A stretch of 64,000 nt of DNA from Lewinella sp. LCG006 (GTDB taxonomy: Bacteria > Bacteroidota > Bacteroidia > Chitinophagales > Saprospiraceae), in the NCBI RefSeq assembly GCF_040784935.1, contig NZ_CP160680.1, positions 1,913,501 through 1,977,500 on the forward strand. The letters run 5' to 3'. Each line of letters opens with the position of its first letter. The first letter of the stretch is position 1. Under the pieces are notes generated by a model. The model saw only the letters and a list, made by a program, of their open reading frames with translations, had not been told where the DNA came from and did not search any database. A program made the translations under genes and the position numbers. Positions 46,401-55,192 of the stretch are shown here, in pieces.

Positions 46401-47187
46401 CCTTTACACCAATCACGGCAATGCCGTACAGGTGGAGAATTACGAAGGTATGAGCATTGACAATGCGACCAAAAAAGCCCGGGCTCGTGGCTTCAAGGTG
46501 AGTGTAAATGAGTCGCCTTTCGATTACAGCACCTTGCAAGGAGAGGTCGTAGATCAAGAACCAGCTGCCCTAAGTCGCATCAAAAAGAACAGAACCATTT
46601 ATTTAACCATCGTAGGAGCACCAAAAGAAGTAACAATTCCTTCTTTTGAGGACGCTGCCGATGATTACAGCCAGTATCGCCCGAAGCTCCGTCCTCTGCA
46701 AGTGAAAGCAGCCATCAAAGAAACCATTTTTGATGCCAAGCTAGCAGACAGTACCATCTTGCATTTTTATTACGAAGGGCGTAAGTACACTCCTTCTGAT
46801 GTAAAAAGAGGTGTAAAAGTGCTGCAAGGAAAAACGCTGGAGTTTGTGATTACCAAGAAACAGGATGATTACGTTGCTACACCAGCATTGAAGTGCAAGC
46901 GCTTCAGTGAAGTGCAGTTTCTTTTGCCAGGCCTTGATTTACAGGTTGGAGAAATCGTGGGCGATGTTGCCAATCGTGCCGATGCCTATGTTTATATGCA
47001 GGACCCCGAATATCGCCCAGGAGGTAAAATCCTGCGCGGGTCTACCATCAAAATTTATCTTCAGGAGGATCTCCCTGCCGGCTGTACGGAAGATGTAGAA
47101 ATCAATGAGCCTCCTAGTGATAGTGGCGGCTTCCCTTCTGATGCCGAAGACAACGTGCCATCAAGAGACAGCATCGGCGGGAAGTAA
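43420..47187 (+). CDS. Double D-Ala-D-Ala-ligase / membrane / PASTA fusion protein
   Basis: This 1255-residue product starts with two complete D-Ala-D-Ala-ligase (ATP-grasp) modules. Module 1 (about 1-455) has FFGGPSREREIS, LHGIYGEDGELQ, VIRPANQGSSIGV and a deviant metal-site segment LNDPNTTSGM. Module 2 (about 485-915) has LGGYSFERHIS, LHGRPGEDGQIQ, VAKPVDDGCSS and a canonical EVNSLPGMT. A Pro-rich linker leads to a membrane helix (about 973-995) and PASTA-like repeats (about 1000-1210). M940 (46237) could be an internal start giving a stand-alone 316-aa PASTA protein. The likely role is making D-Ala-D-Ala for peptidoglycan at the membrane. Confidence 0.85.
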   Translation: MKIRVGIFFGGPSREREISFAGGRTVYDNLNQSIFTPVPIFVDSHRNWVLLDWEYIYKGSIRDFFPPVDSLPPSANHFQIYAESIAGLDDAAQQALLAKIGQPLAPEHLHQYIDVAFLSLHGIYGEDGELQSILETLKIPYTGSGVEASRIGMDKAWQKRLMHEKGFACPIVKVLDKKGWLSADLQALYEEASQQIGFPLVIRPANQGSSIGVSIIEESEGLEGFEMAVNRAFFRELIPLGEWHDRTPFDRIEYVKALGDIREGLGFPLRITLGQQQELIYHPEALLDFLNTATNNAEHLSQLFVLEAAQSEQQVILEAFISGQEFSCIVMRAEDGSSIALPPTEIIKGGEVFDYRSKYMPGLSRKETPINLPNEAIEAIRRQCESLFNKLGFQVYARIDGFYTPEGTIFLNDPNTTSGMLPSSFFFHQAAEIGLNPSQFLTLIIRLSLQERCSDQPQNEQWRALLQRLDTAIGSLQTERQQQRKIGVILGGYSFERHISVESGRNIFEKLSSSVDFAPIPVFLTGSDRQHELYQLPINLLLKDNADDIKDKIGNWKSHPVLNKIRLECAPITKKYASADVIFAPEKLTYDSLAKKVDGVFIALHGRPGEDGQIQIELEARQLPYNGSGIKSSSITIDKYRTLQLLGQHGLPVANQLLLSKNDYLVDKETFFQRVEKNFVYPLVAKPVDDGCSSAVKVIRNREQLAAYSALIFQEDQDNEREQRHILKLKVKEEFSQKDEILFEQLVTKEEGIHFLEVTGGMLTSYDDNGQIQYEVFEPSETLASGEVLSLEEKFLAGEGQNLTPARLAVGSYTYQQLLPQVQQTLERVARLLQVEGYCRIDAFVRVLADGKVETQVIEVNSLPGMTPATAIFHQAALAGYKPAVFIKKVLDYGFARQAKHTSSVVVSPPVVEPQNIAPVAAPSEVPTAPIAKTTRINTMENKSDIPVKTVSLTKGKWWRQLLDFLQTGYFLKNLAAMLAVLLFSFLLLNVFLRLYTNHGNAVQVENYEGMSIDNATKKARARGFKVSVNESPFDYSTLQGEVVDQEPAALSRIKKNRTIYLTIVGAPKEVTIPSFEDAADDYSQYRPKLRPLQVKAAIKETIFDAKLADSTILHFYYEGRKYTPSDVKRGVKVLQGKTLEFVITKKQDDYVATPALKCKRFSEVQFLLPGLDLQVGEIVGDVANRADAYVYMQDPEYRPGGKILRGSTIKIYLQEDLPAGCTEDVEINEPPSDSGGFPSDAEDNVPSRDSIGGK

Positions 47188-47316
47188 ACTTTTGGGGAGG
47201 CACAACTATTGGACAAACGTCAAAACTGGCTTTAGCAACACTAAAGCCCGGGCTTATGCGTTCCTCAAAAGGTATTTGTATTCGAGCTAAAATACGCTCA
47301 CTTTATAATTTTAGAC

Positions 47317-49869
47317 ATGAAAGTAATAGCTACGACCTGCTTCTTTGCGCTCTTGACCACACTTGCTTACGGACAAAAAGAAGTTGATCTCACCTCTAAC
47401 CCCAGGATAGAGGCCCATTTTGCCAGTGAACAACGTGCACTTGGCATTCTTTCTGACGATACCGCCGTATCTCTTCCGAAGACCTCCTGTTATTCACCTG
47501 CTGATCCGGATGTTATTCCGGTGCTTGCTGGACAAACAGTTCGCATCAAGATAAATTTTGACACCACCGGCTTGGGAGCCAATGGTTATTACGAATGTAA
47601 CAATTGTAATAGCCTCGTAGCTGGTGCAGCGGGTATCGTGACAAACACCAACAGCGAACCTGTAGATAGCCTTTTCTTCATGGCCAATCTCGGGGTTGAA
47701 GCGGCTACAGAAATAGTAGAGATCCGCTATTGCAACGAAGATGGCTCGGTATGTACAGAAGAGGCCATCACCTACACTTTTCTAGCACGCCGCCCCGGAG
47801 GTAATGATTACCCACCAGCCATTACCGTCCAGCCGGAAGAAGCGATCAACCTGGAGATTCCGCTCAACCTCCCGGGGACACTCACCTGCAATTTCTTCGG
47901 AGACTGCCCTGACATATATGAAGGCCGTGAACAACTGGCCTACTTCACAGATTATTCCGGGCCTGTCAACACCATGGTTTACAAGGCTAGCCGTGTCGAC
48001 GGTTTGGATTCTCTTTGTGTTGTACTCTGTGATGACAATGGTATATGCGATACCACCCACTACGCCTTCCGAATCAATGTAAGCAGTATTTTACCTCCTT
48101 TTTATGATGATTTCTCCTACGACAGCCCTGTCCCGGCAGCGGGCCTCTGGCTAGACAAGGAAGTTTATGTCAACACAGAAATGCCCTTCAATCCGCGATC
48201 AGTCGGAGTAGCCACCTTTGATGGGCTCAGCAACCGAGGGCGCCCTTACGGCAATGGTTACGGCCCCGCTGACCGGCTGACCTCCACTTACCTGAATACC
48301 ATCAATGGCAACTGGATGCTTTCTTTTTGGTTGCAACGTGGTGGTATTGCCGATCGCCCAGAAATACAGGATTCACTGGTATTGCAATTTCGCGACGAGG
48401 AAGATGACTGGATTTCCGTCATGTCTTTCGAGGGGATCTCTCCCAACGTTCCATTTAATGAAAGAGATACTTTTCAGTTTTATTCTGTGCCGGTTTCCGC
48501 TGATTATCAGCACGATCGTTTTCAATTCCGTTTTGTGAATTACAATGATCGTAATGGTATTCGTGACAATTGGCACCTGGATTACGTCCGTCTTGACAAC
48601 AACCCCACCGGTAGCCAGGATTTCAACGATATCGCTTTTACTTACCCTCCTGATTTTATTCTCGAAAATTACACCAGTATGCCCTGGCGGCATTTCCAGC
48701 CGCAGCTCGATGTAGAATTGCGACGCAATATTGCCGTAGGCGTTTACAACCATTTTGCCACGGATCAGAATGCAAGTCCATCTAGCGCAGCCATCGAAGA
48801 ATTGAATACCGGCATCAATCCTTTTGGCGCAGTACCTACCCTTTTCAATGGTTTGGAAACCAATGTTGCCGCACAAGAAAGCATATTCAAAGGTTATAAT
48901 CTGCAAGGAGACCCTTCCGGGTTTAGTAATGTTTATGACAATTACGCGGCACAGATGGGCAGTGCAGATTTTGATGGTTTTGACGCTTTGGACTTTCGCT
49001 TATCCTACAGTTTGAACAACACTTCTCAGGAAGGATTGGATTTTGTACAGCGCAATGACGAGGTAAGCAGAACCACGCATTTTGGCGACTATTTTGCCTA
49101 CGACGATGGCTCTGCCGAAAGTGCTATCCAAACCAGTTCCAACCGCCAGGTAGCAATTGTCTATACCGCAGCCGTTGCTGATACCATTCACGGCGTACAA
49201 ATGCATTTTGCGAATGCCAATGTTGATTTTTCTGATCAACAGTTTCGCTTGCGTATCTGGATTGGAGAATTGGATGATAGCCCGGAGTACAGCCAGATTT
49301 ATACCCCTGTGTACGCCAGTGCTTTTTTTGATACACTGCAAGGCTTCACCTCTTATCGCTTGTTGGATGAAAATGGTGATCTGGCTCCCCTGGGTATTCC
49401 AGCGGGCACCTTCTATGTAGGTTGGCAACAAGCATCAACCTGTGCTTTTTCAGAATGTATCTCTATTGGTTACGACCGCAATCGCCCTCAGGCAAAAGAA
49501 TTTATTTTTGCAGACAATGGTACCGGGTTCGCGCCTATTTCTGGAGTTACGGATGGAGCCCTCATGTTGCGTCCTTATCTCAGCAGCGATATTGGTGTCA
49601 CCTCCGTTGAGTCCGTTGCGGCAAATAAGGCAATTGCATTAAAGCTCTTCCCCAACCCTGCCAGCTCACAACTATTTTTGAGAACCAGCTTGGAAGATAC
49701 CAGCAATACCCAACTTATTATTTACAATAGCACCGGGCAACAAGTCTTCCGCCAACCTTTTGCGGAGGTCATAAATATCACTAACTTGTCTGCCGGGATG
49801 TACTTCGTTCAACTGCAAGGAGTTGACGGTAACCTAAGTACGCCTGAACGCTTAATTGTAATTAAGTAA
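47317..49869 (+). CDS. T9SS-secreted protein, type A sorting domain
   Basis: The 850-residue protein has a signal peptide (about 1-19, ending AYGQ), Cys-containing N-terminal beta domains (SCYSPADP, YECNNCNS, TCNFFGDCPD), and a jelly-roll/MAM-like beta-sandwich near 265-430 (PPFYDDFSYDSP...DNWHLDYVRLDN). The C-terminal sorting domain starts LKLFPNPASSQLFL and ends GMYFVQLQG...RLIVIK. It is probably attached to the cell surface. No catalytic motif was recognised. It starts 129 nt after the Ddl-PASTA gene. The stop codon touches copy 2 of the 157-bp repeat. Confidence 0.88.
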   Translation: MKVIATTCFFALLTTLAYGQKEVDLTSNPRIEAHFASEQRALGILSDDTAVSLPKTSCYSPADPDVIPVLAGQTVRIKINFDTTGLGANGYYECNNCNSLVAGAAGIVTNTNSEPVDSLFFMANLGVEAATEIVEIRYCNEDGSVCTEEAITYTFLARRPGGNDYPPAITVQPEEAINLEIPLNLPGTLTCNFFGDCPDIYEGREQLAYFTDYSGPVNTMVYKASRVDGLDSLCVVLCDDNGICDTTHYAFRINVSSILPPFYDDFSYDSPVPAAGLWLDKEVYVNTEMPFNPRSVGVATFDGLSNRGRPYGNGYGPADRLTSTYLNTINGNWMLSFWLQRGGIADRPEIQDSLVLQFRDEEDDWISVMSFEGISPNVPFNERDTFQFYSVPVSADYQHDRFQFRFVNYNDRNGIRDNWHLDYVRLDNNPTGSQDFNDIAFTYPPDFILENYTSMPWRHFQPQLDVELRRNIAVGVYNHFATDQNASPSSAAIEELNTGINPFGAVPTLFNGLETNVAAQESIFKGYNLQGDPSGFSNVYDNYAAQMGSADFDGFDALDFRLSYSLNNTSQEGLDFVQRNDEVSRTTHFGDYFAYDDGSAESAIQTSSNRQVAIVYTAAVADTIHGVQMHFANANVDFSDQQFRLRIWIGELDDSPEYSQIYTPVYASAFFDTLQGFTSYRLLDENGDLAPLGIPAGTFYVGWQQASTCAFSECISIGYDRNRPQAKEFIFADNGTGFAPISGVTDGALMLRPYLSSDIGVTSVESVAANKAIALKLFPNPASSQLFLRTSLEDTSNTQLIIYNSTGQQVFRQPFAEVINITNLSAGMYFVQLQGVDGNLSTPERLIVIK

Positions 49870-50025
49870 TTTGACGGAAATAACTGATTCCATTTTTTTC
49901 AACGATTCGCGAATATTTTCACGCAAGCTCCTTTTAGTTGCTTGCTTAGAAAATTTTAGCGAATCAAACCTGCCTACCTGCGGTACGCAGGCAGGAATGG
50001 AATCAGTTATTTTTGATCCGTCACT
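49869..50025. repeat. 157-bp dispersed palindromic repeat, copy 2
   Basis: The same length as 36011-36167 with about three substitutions. The first base is the last base of the preceding TAA stop, and the end lies 15 nt before the rhodanese ATG. Both copies are in the same orientation, each between two plus-strand genes. Confidence 0.95.
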
Positions 50026-50040
50026 AAATAGAGATTTGCT

Positions 50041-50343
50041 ATGGATATCAGCGTAAAAGACCTCAAAGCCCGCATGGATGCCGGCGATCAGGATTTTGTT
50101 TTAATTGACGTGCGGGAACCCGGTGAACACGATGCCTTCAACATTGGAGGAACACTGATCCCCGTAGGCACCATCGCTGGCGCATTGGACGATCTGGAGG
50201 AGCATAAAAACAGTGAGGTCATTGTTTACTGCCGTAGTGGTGCTCGTAGTGGTATGGCACAAGGATTTTTACAGCAGGCAGGCTTCAAGAATGTTCGCAA
50301 CCTGACCGGAGGCATGATGGCCTGGCAGGCCATGCAGGGATAA
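50041..50343 (+). CDS. Single-domain rhodanese-like sulfurtransferase
   Basis: The 100-residue protein is one rhodanese domain: LIDVREPGEHDAFNIGG (about 21-37) and the active-site loop YCRSGARSG with nucleophile C64, ending NLTGGMMAWQAM. It carries persulfide sulfur between donors and acceptors in the cytoplasm. There is no signal peptide. It is preceded immediately by the 157-bp repeat, which must lie in its leader if it is transcribed with the T9SS gene. Confidence 0.92.
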   Translation: MDISVKDLKARMDAGDQDFVLIDVREPGEHDAFNIGGTLIPVGTIAGALDDLEEHKNSEVIVYCRSGARSGMAQGFLQQAGFKNVRNLTGGMMAWQAMQG

Positions 50344-50429
50344 GAATGATCGTAAAGGGTAAAGAGATGGATTTTCTATCTCTCTACCCTTTATTAGAGC
50401 GTGCGAAGCAGCCGTATCCAACGGCCACG

Positions 50430-51074
50430 CTACTTTTTCTCGTCGACAAGCGCATCAATACCTTTACTGGCTAGTTCATTAACCAATCGCTTAGCATCGC
50501 CATAAGTACTGAAACGATCCACTAGCACAACCGCATAGGAACCACGATCAAAGAGGCTTACTTCAGCATTGTTATAACCCATTTTGCGAAGTCGTGCCAC
50601 TTGGTTGTCGGCATTTACCCTTTGTCGATAAGAGCCTGCCAATACCATGTACCGCCCACTGCTGGCAGCACTTGAGCTATTATTGGTAACAGGCGCCGGA
50701 GTGGTTGCCGTGCTGCCTGTCGAGGAGGTATTGGTAGCACTTTCTTCAGCGACACCCGTTGTCTCATCGTCCATTTCGTCGGTAGTGGTATTGCTACTGG
50801 AGGCACCAGGGGCATTCTCGTCGGTATCCGTATTTCCATAATTAGGAACCTGCTCATCGTCCAGGTCGACATCACCTTCTGCGGTATCTACTTCAGTGTC
50901 CCAATCCTGGTAAGTATTTTCATCCGTACTGGCGGTATCTTCATAGCTATCCTGGATAGAAGTGGTCGGTTCCTCGGGTGGATTTACAAGGTTGACAATC
51001 TTGTAAACCAGGTAACCTAGTGCAGCCAAGCACACTATAACAATGGCAATTGTTAGAATATCAAGTTTTGACAT
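50430..51074 (-). CDS. SPOR-domain membrane protein
   Basis: The 214-residue protein has an N-terminal membrane anchor (LTIAIVIVCLAALGYLVYKIV, about 6-26), a long acidic Asp/Glu/Thr/Ser-rich linker (about 34-135) and a C-terminal SPOR domain (GRYMVLAGSYRQRVNADNQVARLRKMGYNNAEVS...DAKRLVNEL). SPOR domains bind glycan strands lacking stem peptides, so the protein probably works at the septum or in cell-wall remodelling. It is monocistronic and convergent with the rhodanese gene. Confidence 0.9.
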   Translation of the reverse strand: MSKLDILTIAIVIVCLAALGYLVYKIVNLVNPPEEPTTSIQDSYEDTASTDENTYQDWDTEVDTAEGDVDLDDEQVPNYGNTDTDENAPGASSSNTTTDEMDDETTGVAEESATNTSSTGSTATTPAPVTNNSSSAASSGRYMVLAGSYRQRVNADNQVARLRKMGYNNAEVSLFDRGSYAVVLVDRFSTYGDAKRLVNELASKGIDALVDEKK

Positions 51075-51532
51075 AAGTGAACGTATTTGAGGTTATTCTA
51101 TTTCTGAACAACATTTCCGTCCGTATTTAGCGGATCGCGTTTTAGAGAATTTCAACTTTGCCACCAAAATACAGTCTTTTTTTGGATTTCTTTAACACTA
51201 GTTTAATTAATTGATAATCAGCAAGTTAATTTGATCACCTCGAGTAGCTGTTCACAGCAGTATAATAAAAGCCTCTCTGGTTGCATTAATAAAATGTCTC
51301 TGAGCAAGAGAGACAAAATCCTTATTCTCTCAAACTACCTTCAACAAGTTTTTCTTCCTCTTTCCTGGTATAGCCCGGGCCTAAATCGTTATTTCTATAA
51401 GCTAGATGATACACTTTCGACTGCACAAAAAAACAAATGGAGCCTTCGTCTTTCCAATAGACGACTCCATTCATTTTCGTGCGGTTCCTAATTAATTCGT
51501 GAACCGGGAAATCCCGAAAAAAACCGAGCAAA
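51075..51532. other. 458-bp intergenic with several hairpins
   Basis: TGTCTCT/AGAGACA (51295-51315) and CGGGA/TCCCG (51505-51516) form small hairpins. The strongest structure, 51436-51471, is described separately. Short open frames here lack homology signals and ribosome sites, so no gene is called. Confidence 0.45.
51436..51471 (-). terminator. Terminator-like hairpin facing the minus strand
   Basis: AATGGAG pairs with CTCCATT and inner CGTCT pairs with AGACG. On the minus strand the stem is followed by TTGTTTTTTTG, a typical U-tract. No minus-strand gene ends here, so it may end an antisense or small RNA, or act as a leader structure for the ankyrin gene. Confidence 0.55.
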
Positions 51533-52678
51533 ATGCGTAATCTATTATATTTCTGCGCGCTGGTAATTTTAGCGACGAGTAGTGTACAAGCTCAAGAAGA
51601 AACAACCCTTACCGAGGCCCCAACCAGCAATGCTGCGGATGTCCTCAATATGCCCTCCAAATGGGATAAACTTAAGGAGGACAAAAAAATCCGCTTCCTC
51701 TTTGCTGCTGTAGAACGTGGTGACGTAGAGCTGGCACAAACGATGTTGCCAGATGTTCAGCTTCCTTTCTACCAGTACAATAATGAAGGGGAGACCCTAC
51801 TGACGGTGGCCATTAAAGCCGGACAGTACGAAATGGTAAAATGGCTTTGTGAGGATGCGGTTATCAACCTCAAAAACGAAGATGGAGAAACGCCATTGAC
51901 CCTAGCCATTAAAGCTCAGAATAGGGGCATTATTGATCTAGTCTTGCAAAGAGCCAAGGCCGACTTGCCCAACGACCAAGATGAAACACCGCTCCTATTA
52001 GCGATCTCTTATGGTTACGAACCCGCTTTTTTGAAACAATTAACCGAACTGGGTGCCAACCCTAATCGCTTGTCGAACGGTGTCAGCCCACTTTCTCGTG
52101 CCGTCGAAAAAGAAAATATAGCCAGTGCTGCTATGCTGATTCGCAAAGGTGCCGACCCCAGTATTGCCAATAAAGATGGCGTTATCCCCTTGTACCAAGC
52201 CGTAAGAATGGACCATGCCGTACTGGCAGGCGTTTTACTGCATCGCAGCAGCCAACCAGGCAATGATGCCAACTGGCAGACCCCCAATGGTGAAACCTTA
52301 ACCAACATGGCCGTGGCCCAGGAGAATACGGCAATGCTTCGCGTTTTGGTAGAAAAAGGAGCCAATGTAAACACGGTTGACTACCTGGAAAACACGCCGC
52401 TTCACCTGGCCGCAGAGAGAGGTATGACGGATGCCGTAGCTATTTTGTTGGCCAACGGTGCTTTTGTTGATGCGGTCAATATCATGGGCACTACGCCCAT
52501 CATGGCTGCTGCCCAGCGCGGACACGATGAACTCGCTAATCAATTGGCACAAGCCGGAGCGAACCCTAATTTGCGGGATTATTCCGGAATTGCGGCCAAT
52601 GATTTTGGCAACTATGAATACACTGACCCTTACCTCCAACAAGAAGTTGATTTCCTTTTGCAGGAATCCCATGATTAA
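51533..52678 (+). CDS. Exported ankyrin-repeat protein
   Basis: The 381-residue protein has a signal peptide (about 1-20, ending VQAQ). From about residue 58 it consists of ankyrin repeats: EGETLLTVAIKAGQYEMVKWL, DGETPLTLAIKAQNRGIIDLVLQ, NGVSPLSRAVEKENIASAAMLIRKGADP, LENTPLHLAAERGMTDAVAILLANGAFVDA and MGTTPIMAAAQRGHDELANQLAQAGANP. It is probably a periplasmic protein-binding scaffold. Partners are unknown. It is monocistronic with a strong terminator. Confidence 0.9.
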   Translation: MRNLLYFCALVILATSSVQAQEETTLTEAPTSNAADVLNMPSKWDKLKEDKKIRFLFAAVERGDVELAQTMLPDVQLPFYQYNNEGETLLTVAIKAGQYEMVKWLCEDAVINLKNEDGETPLTLAIKAQNRGIIDLVLQRAKADLPNDQDETPLLLAISYGYEPAFLKQLTELGANPNRLSNGVSPLSRAVEKENIASAAMLIRKGADPSIANKDGVIPLYQAVRMDHAVLAGVLLHRSSQPGNDANWQTPNGETLTNMAVAQENTAMLRVLVEKGANVNTVDYLENTPLHLAAERGMTDAVAILLANGAFVDAVNIMGTTPIMAAAQRGHDELANQLAQAGANPNLRDYSGIAANDFGNYEYTDPYLQQEVDFLLQESHD

Positions 52679-52704
52679 AGTTAGATGGGCGAATAGCGTT
52701 AAGC

Positions 52705-52750
52705 AATCATCCCGTATTTCGAAAAACGCGAAATACGGGATGATTTGTTT
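52705..52750 (+). terminator. Rho-independent terminator
   Basis: AATCATCCCGTATTTCG pairs with CGAAATACGGGATGATT around AAAAACG, followed by TGTTTT. It serves the ankyrin gene. Confidence 0.88.
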
Positions 52751-52831
52751 TAGGCAAAACGCTTACCTTTAGTCGATCTTTGATCCACAGCATTGATCAA
52801 AATTTTTTAGTTTGACTAATAGACCTGTTCT

Positions 52832-55135
52832 ATGCCTGATAAGAAGCCTACGCACGAAACACCGCCAGCACATACCGGCCTTAAAATCAAAACACCGAAA
52901 GTTAAAGCTGCGGGGATTCCCGGTGTTACCAAGGCGGTAGCTCAGGCCAATCGGTATATGAAAACGGGGCAGGCTATTAAGGTTTCTTTGAAGCTCAACC
53001 AAAAAGGTGGTATTGATTGCCCTGGTTGCGCCTGGCCCGACTCTGATGATGATCGCAGCCGTGTCGGAGAATATTGTGAAAACGGTATCAAAGCCATAGC
53101 TGAAGAAGCGCAGAAGACAACGATTGGTCGCGATTTTTTTGCCCAGCATAGTGTAGAAGAGTTGGGCGACTGGTCGGATTTTCAGTTGGGCAAAGCTGGC
53201 CGAATCGCGGAGCCTATGGTCCTGGAAGCAGGAGGTACACATTATCAGCCAATCAGCTGGGCAGAGGCGAATGCAATGATGGCCAAGCAGTTAAAAGCAC
53301 TCGACCATCCTGACGAAGCGGTTTTTTACACTTCCGGCCGCACCAGCAACGAAGCAGCTTTTATGTACCAGCTGATGGTGCGTTCGTTTGGCACGAATAA
53401 TATGCCAGACTGTTCTAACATGTGCCATGAATCAAGCGGACACGGACTGAACAACACCATAGGAACAGGAAAAGGAACGGTAAGCCTGGAAGATATCCAC
53501 CACTCCGATTTGTTGATCATTATAGGACAAAACCCTGGCACCAATCACCCCCGGATGCTGTCGGCCTTGGAGAAATGCAAGGAAAACGGTGGCCAAATCA
53601 TCACGATCAACCCTTTACAGGAAGCAGGGCTGGTAAATTTTGTCAATCCACAGCGACCAGGTAAGATCCTCACAGGAGGTACTCCTCTTACCGACCTCTA
53701 TCTTCCCGTAGCAGTCAACGGAGATGTGGCCTTGTTAAAAGCGATCATGCTGCGTTTGTGGCACCAGGATCGGGAGCAAGATGGCCACATCTTAGACTGG
53801 GACTTTATCAGCGAAAAAACAGCAAATTACGAAGCGTTTGTGGAAGATCTTCGCAAGCAGGATTTTACGGATTTAACAATGGCCAGCGGTGTGCCAAGAG
53901 CACAAATATTAAAGGCGGTAGAGATGATCCGCAAAGCTAAAAGCATGGTTGTATGCTGGGCCATGGGCATCACCCAACAGGAAAACGGGGTCGCTAATGT
54001 GCAGGAGATCGTCAATTTGCTATTGATGAAAGGTGCTATTGGCAAACCAGGGTCAGGAGCTTGCCCGGTACGTGGCCACAGCAATGTGCAGGGCAATCGG
54101 ACGGTAGGCATCTGGGAATCGCCCAAAAAGGAATTTCTTGACCAACTGGCTACGCATTTTGGCATCCAGCCACCTCGCAAACACGGCTATGCTACCGTGG
54201 AAGCGATCCAGGCGATGCACGCTGGCAAAGTGAAAGTGTTTTTTGCCTTGGGTGGTAACTTTCTTTCAGCAGCACCCGACACTGCTTATACTGCAGCAGG
54301 ACTAAAAAACTGCCAACTCACCGTACATGTAAGCACCAAGCTCAATCGCAGCCACCTGGTGACGGGCCAACGTGCCCTCATTCTTCCTTGTTTGGGGCGT
54401 ACCGAAACAGATGTACAGGCTCAGGGAGAGCAGTTTGTGACGGTAGAAAACAGCATGGGCATCGTCCATCGCAGTAAGGGTATCCTGCCTCCTTGTTCAG
54501 AACATCTACTCAGCGAACCCGCCATTATTGGTAACCTCGCGGCGGCCTTACTGGGCGACCAAAACCCCGTTCCCTGGCAAAAATGGGTAGCTGATTACGA
54601 TCTGGTGCGGGAAGCCATTGAAAAAACCATCCCCGAGTTTGCGGGCTACAACGAAAAGGTACGCGAGGATTTTGGCTTCTACCTTGCAAACGGCCCACGT
54701 GAGGGGCACTTCCCTACTCCCGACGGGAAAGCTCATTTTACAGTCAACAAAGTACCCCAAAACCGACTAAAAGAGGGGGAGTACCAGCTGATGACCATCC
54801 GCAGCCACGACCAATTCAATACGACCATCTATGGATTGGATGACCGCTACCGGGGCATTAAAAATGAACGCCGCGTGGTGTTTATCAACCCCGAAGACAT
54901 GAAAGCGCGCGGCTGGCAAGCCAGACAAGTCATCAATATGATCAATGAACACGGTGGTACACGCCGGGTAGCAGAAAGCTTTTTACTTGTCCCTTACGAT
55001 ATTCCGCGCAACTGTCTGGCTGCTTATTTCCCCGAGGCCAATGTATTGGTACCGATAGATAGCTTCGATGATCGTAGTAAGACACCCGCCTCGAAGCGAA
55101 TCGTAGTGCGTCTGGAAGCCGTGAGTGGCCAGTAA
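52832..55135 (+). CDS. FdhF/YdeP-family molybdopterin oxidoreductase
   Basis: The 767-residue protein has the molybdopterin oxidoreductase domain plus the dinucleotide-binding C-terminal domain. The N-terminal GGIDCPGCAWPD gives C63 and C66, as in YdeP. NMPDCSNMCHESSGHGL holds C194 and C198, the region of the molybdenum ligand. LIIIGQNPGTNHPRML and GACPVRGHSNVQGNRT are bis-MGD-binding motifs. There is no Tat or Sec signal, so it is cytoplasmic. E. coli YdeP is linked to acid resistance, but the physiological reaction is unknown. It is monocistronic. An fdhD-type maturation gene is not in the window. Confidence 0.92.
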   Translation: MPDKKPTHETPPAHTGLKIKTPKVKAAGIPGVTKAVAQANRYMKTGQAIKVSLKLNQKGGIDCPGCAWPDSDDDRSRVGEYCENGIKAIAEEAQKTTIGRDFFAQHSVEELGDWSDFQLGKAGRIAEPMVLEAGGTHYQPISWAEANAMMAKQLKALDHPDEAVFYTSGRTSNEAAFMYQLMVRSFGTNNMPDCSNMCHESSGHGLNNTIGTGKGTVSLEDIHHSDLLIIIGQNPGTNHPRMLSALEKCKENGGQIITINPLQEAGLVNFVNPQRPGKILTGGTPLTDLYLPVAVNGDVALLKAIMLRLWHQDREQDGHILDWDFISEKTANYEAFVEDLRKQDFTDLTMASGVPRAQILKAVEMIRKAKSMVVCWAMGITQQENGVANVQEIVNLLLMKGAIGKPGSGACPVRGHSNVQGNRTVGIWESPKKEFLDQLATHFGIQPPRKHGYATVEAIQAMHAGKVKVFFALGGNFLSAAPDTAYTAAGLKNCQLTVHVSTKLNRSHLVTGQRALILPCLGRTETDVQAQGEQFVTVENSMGIVHRSKGILPPCSEHLLSEPAIIGNLAAALLGDQNPVPWQKWVADYDLVREAIEKTIPEFAGYNEKVREDFGFYLANGPREGHFPTPDGKAHFTVNKVPQNRLKEGEYQLMTIRSHDQFNTTIYGLDDRYRGIKNERRVVFINPEDMKARGWQARQVINMINEHGGTRRVAESFLLVPYDIPRNCLAAYFPEANVLVPIDSFDDRSKTPASKRIVVRLEAVSGQ

Positions 55136-55192
55136 ATCCTCCTCTTAATACCTGAGAAAAGGGTAACTCGTCAGGGATTTACTGATTTTCGC

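Noticed and set aside
51231-51491. An 86-codon plus-strand frame before the ankyrin gene
   Set aside because: No signal peptide, ribosome site or family resemblance, and it runs through a structured terminator-like hairpin.
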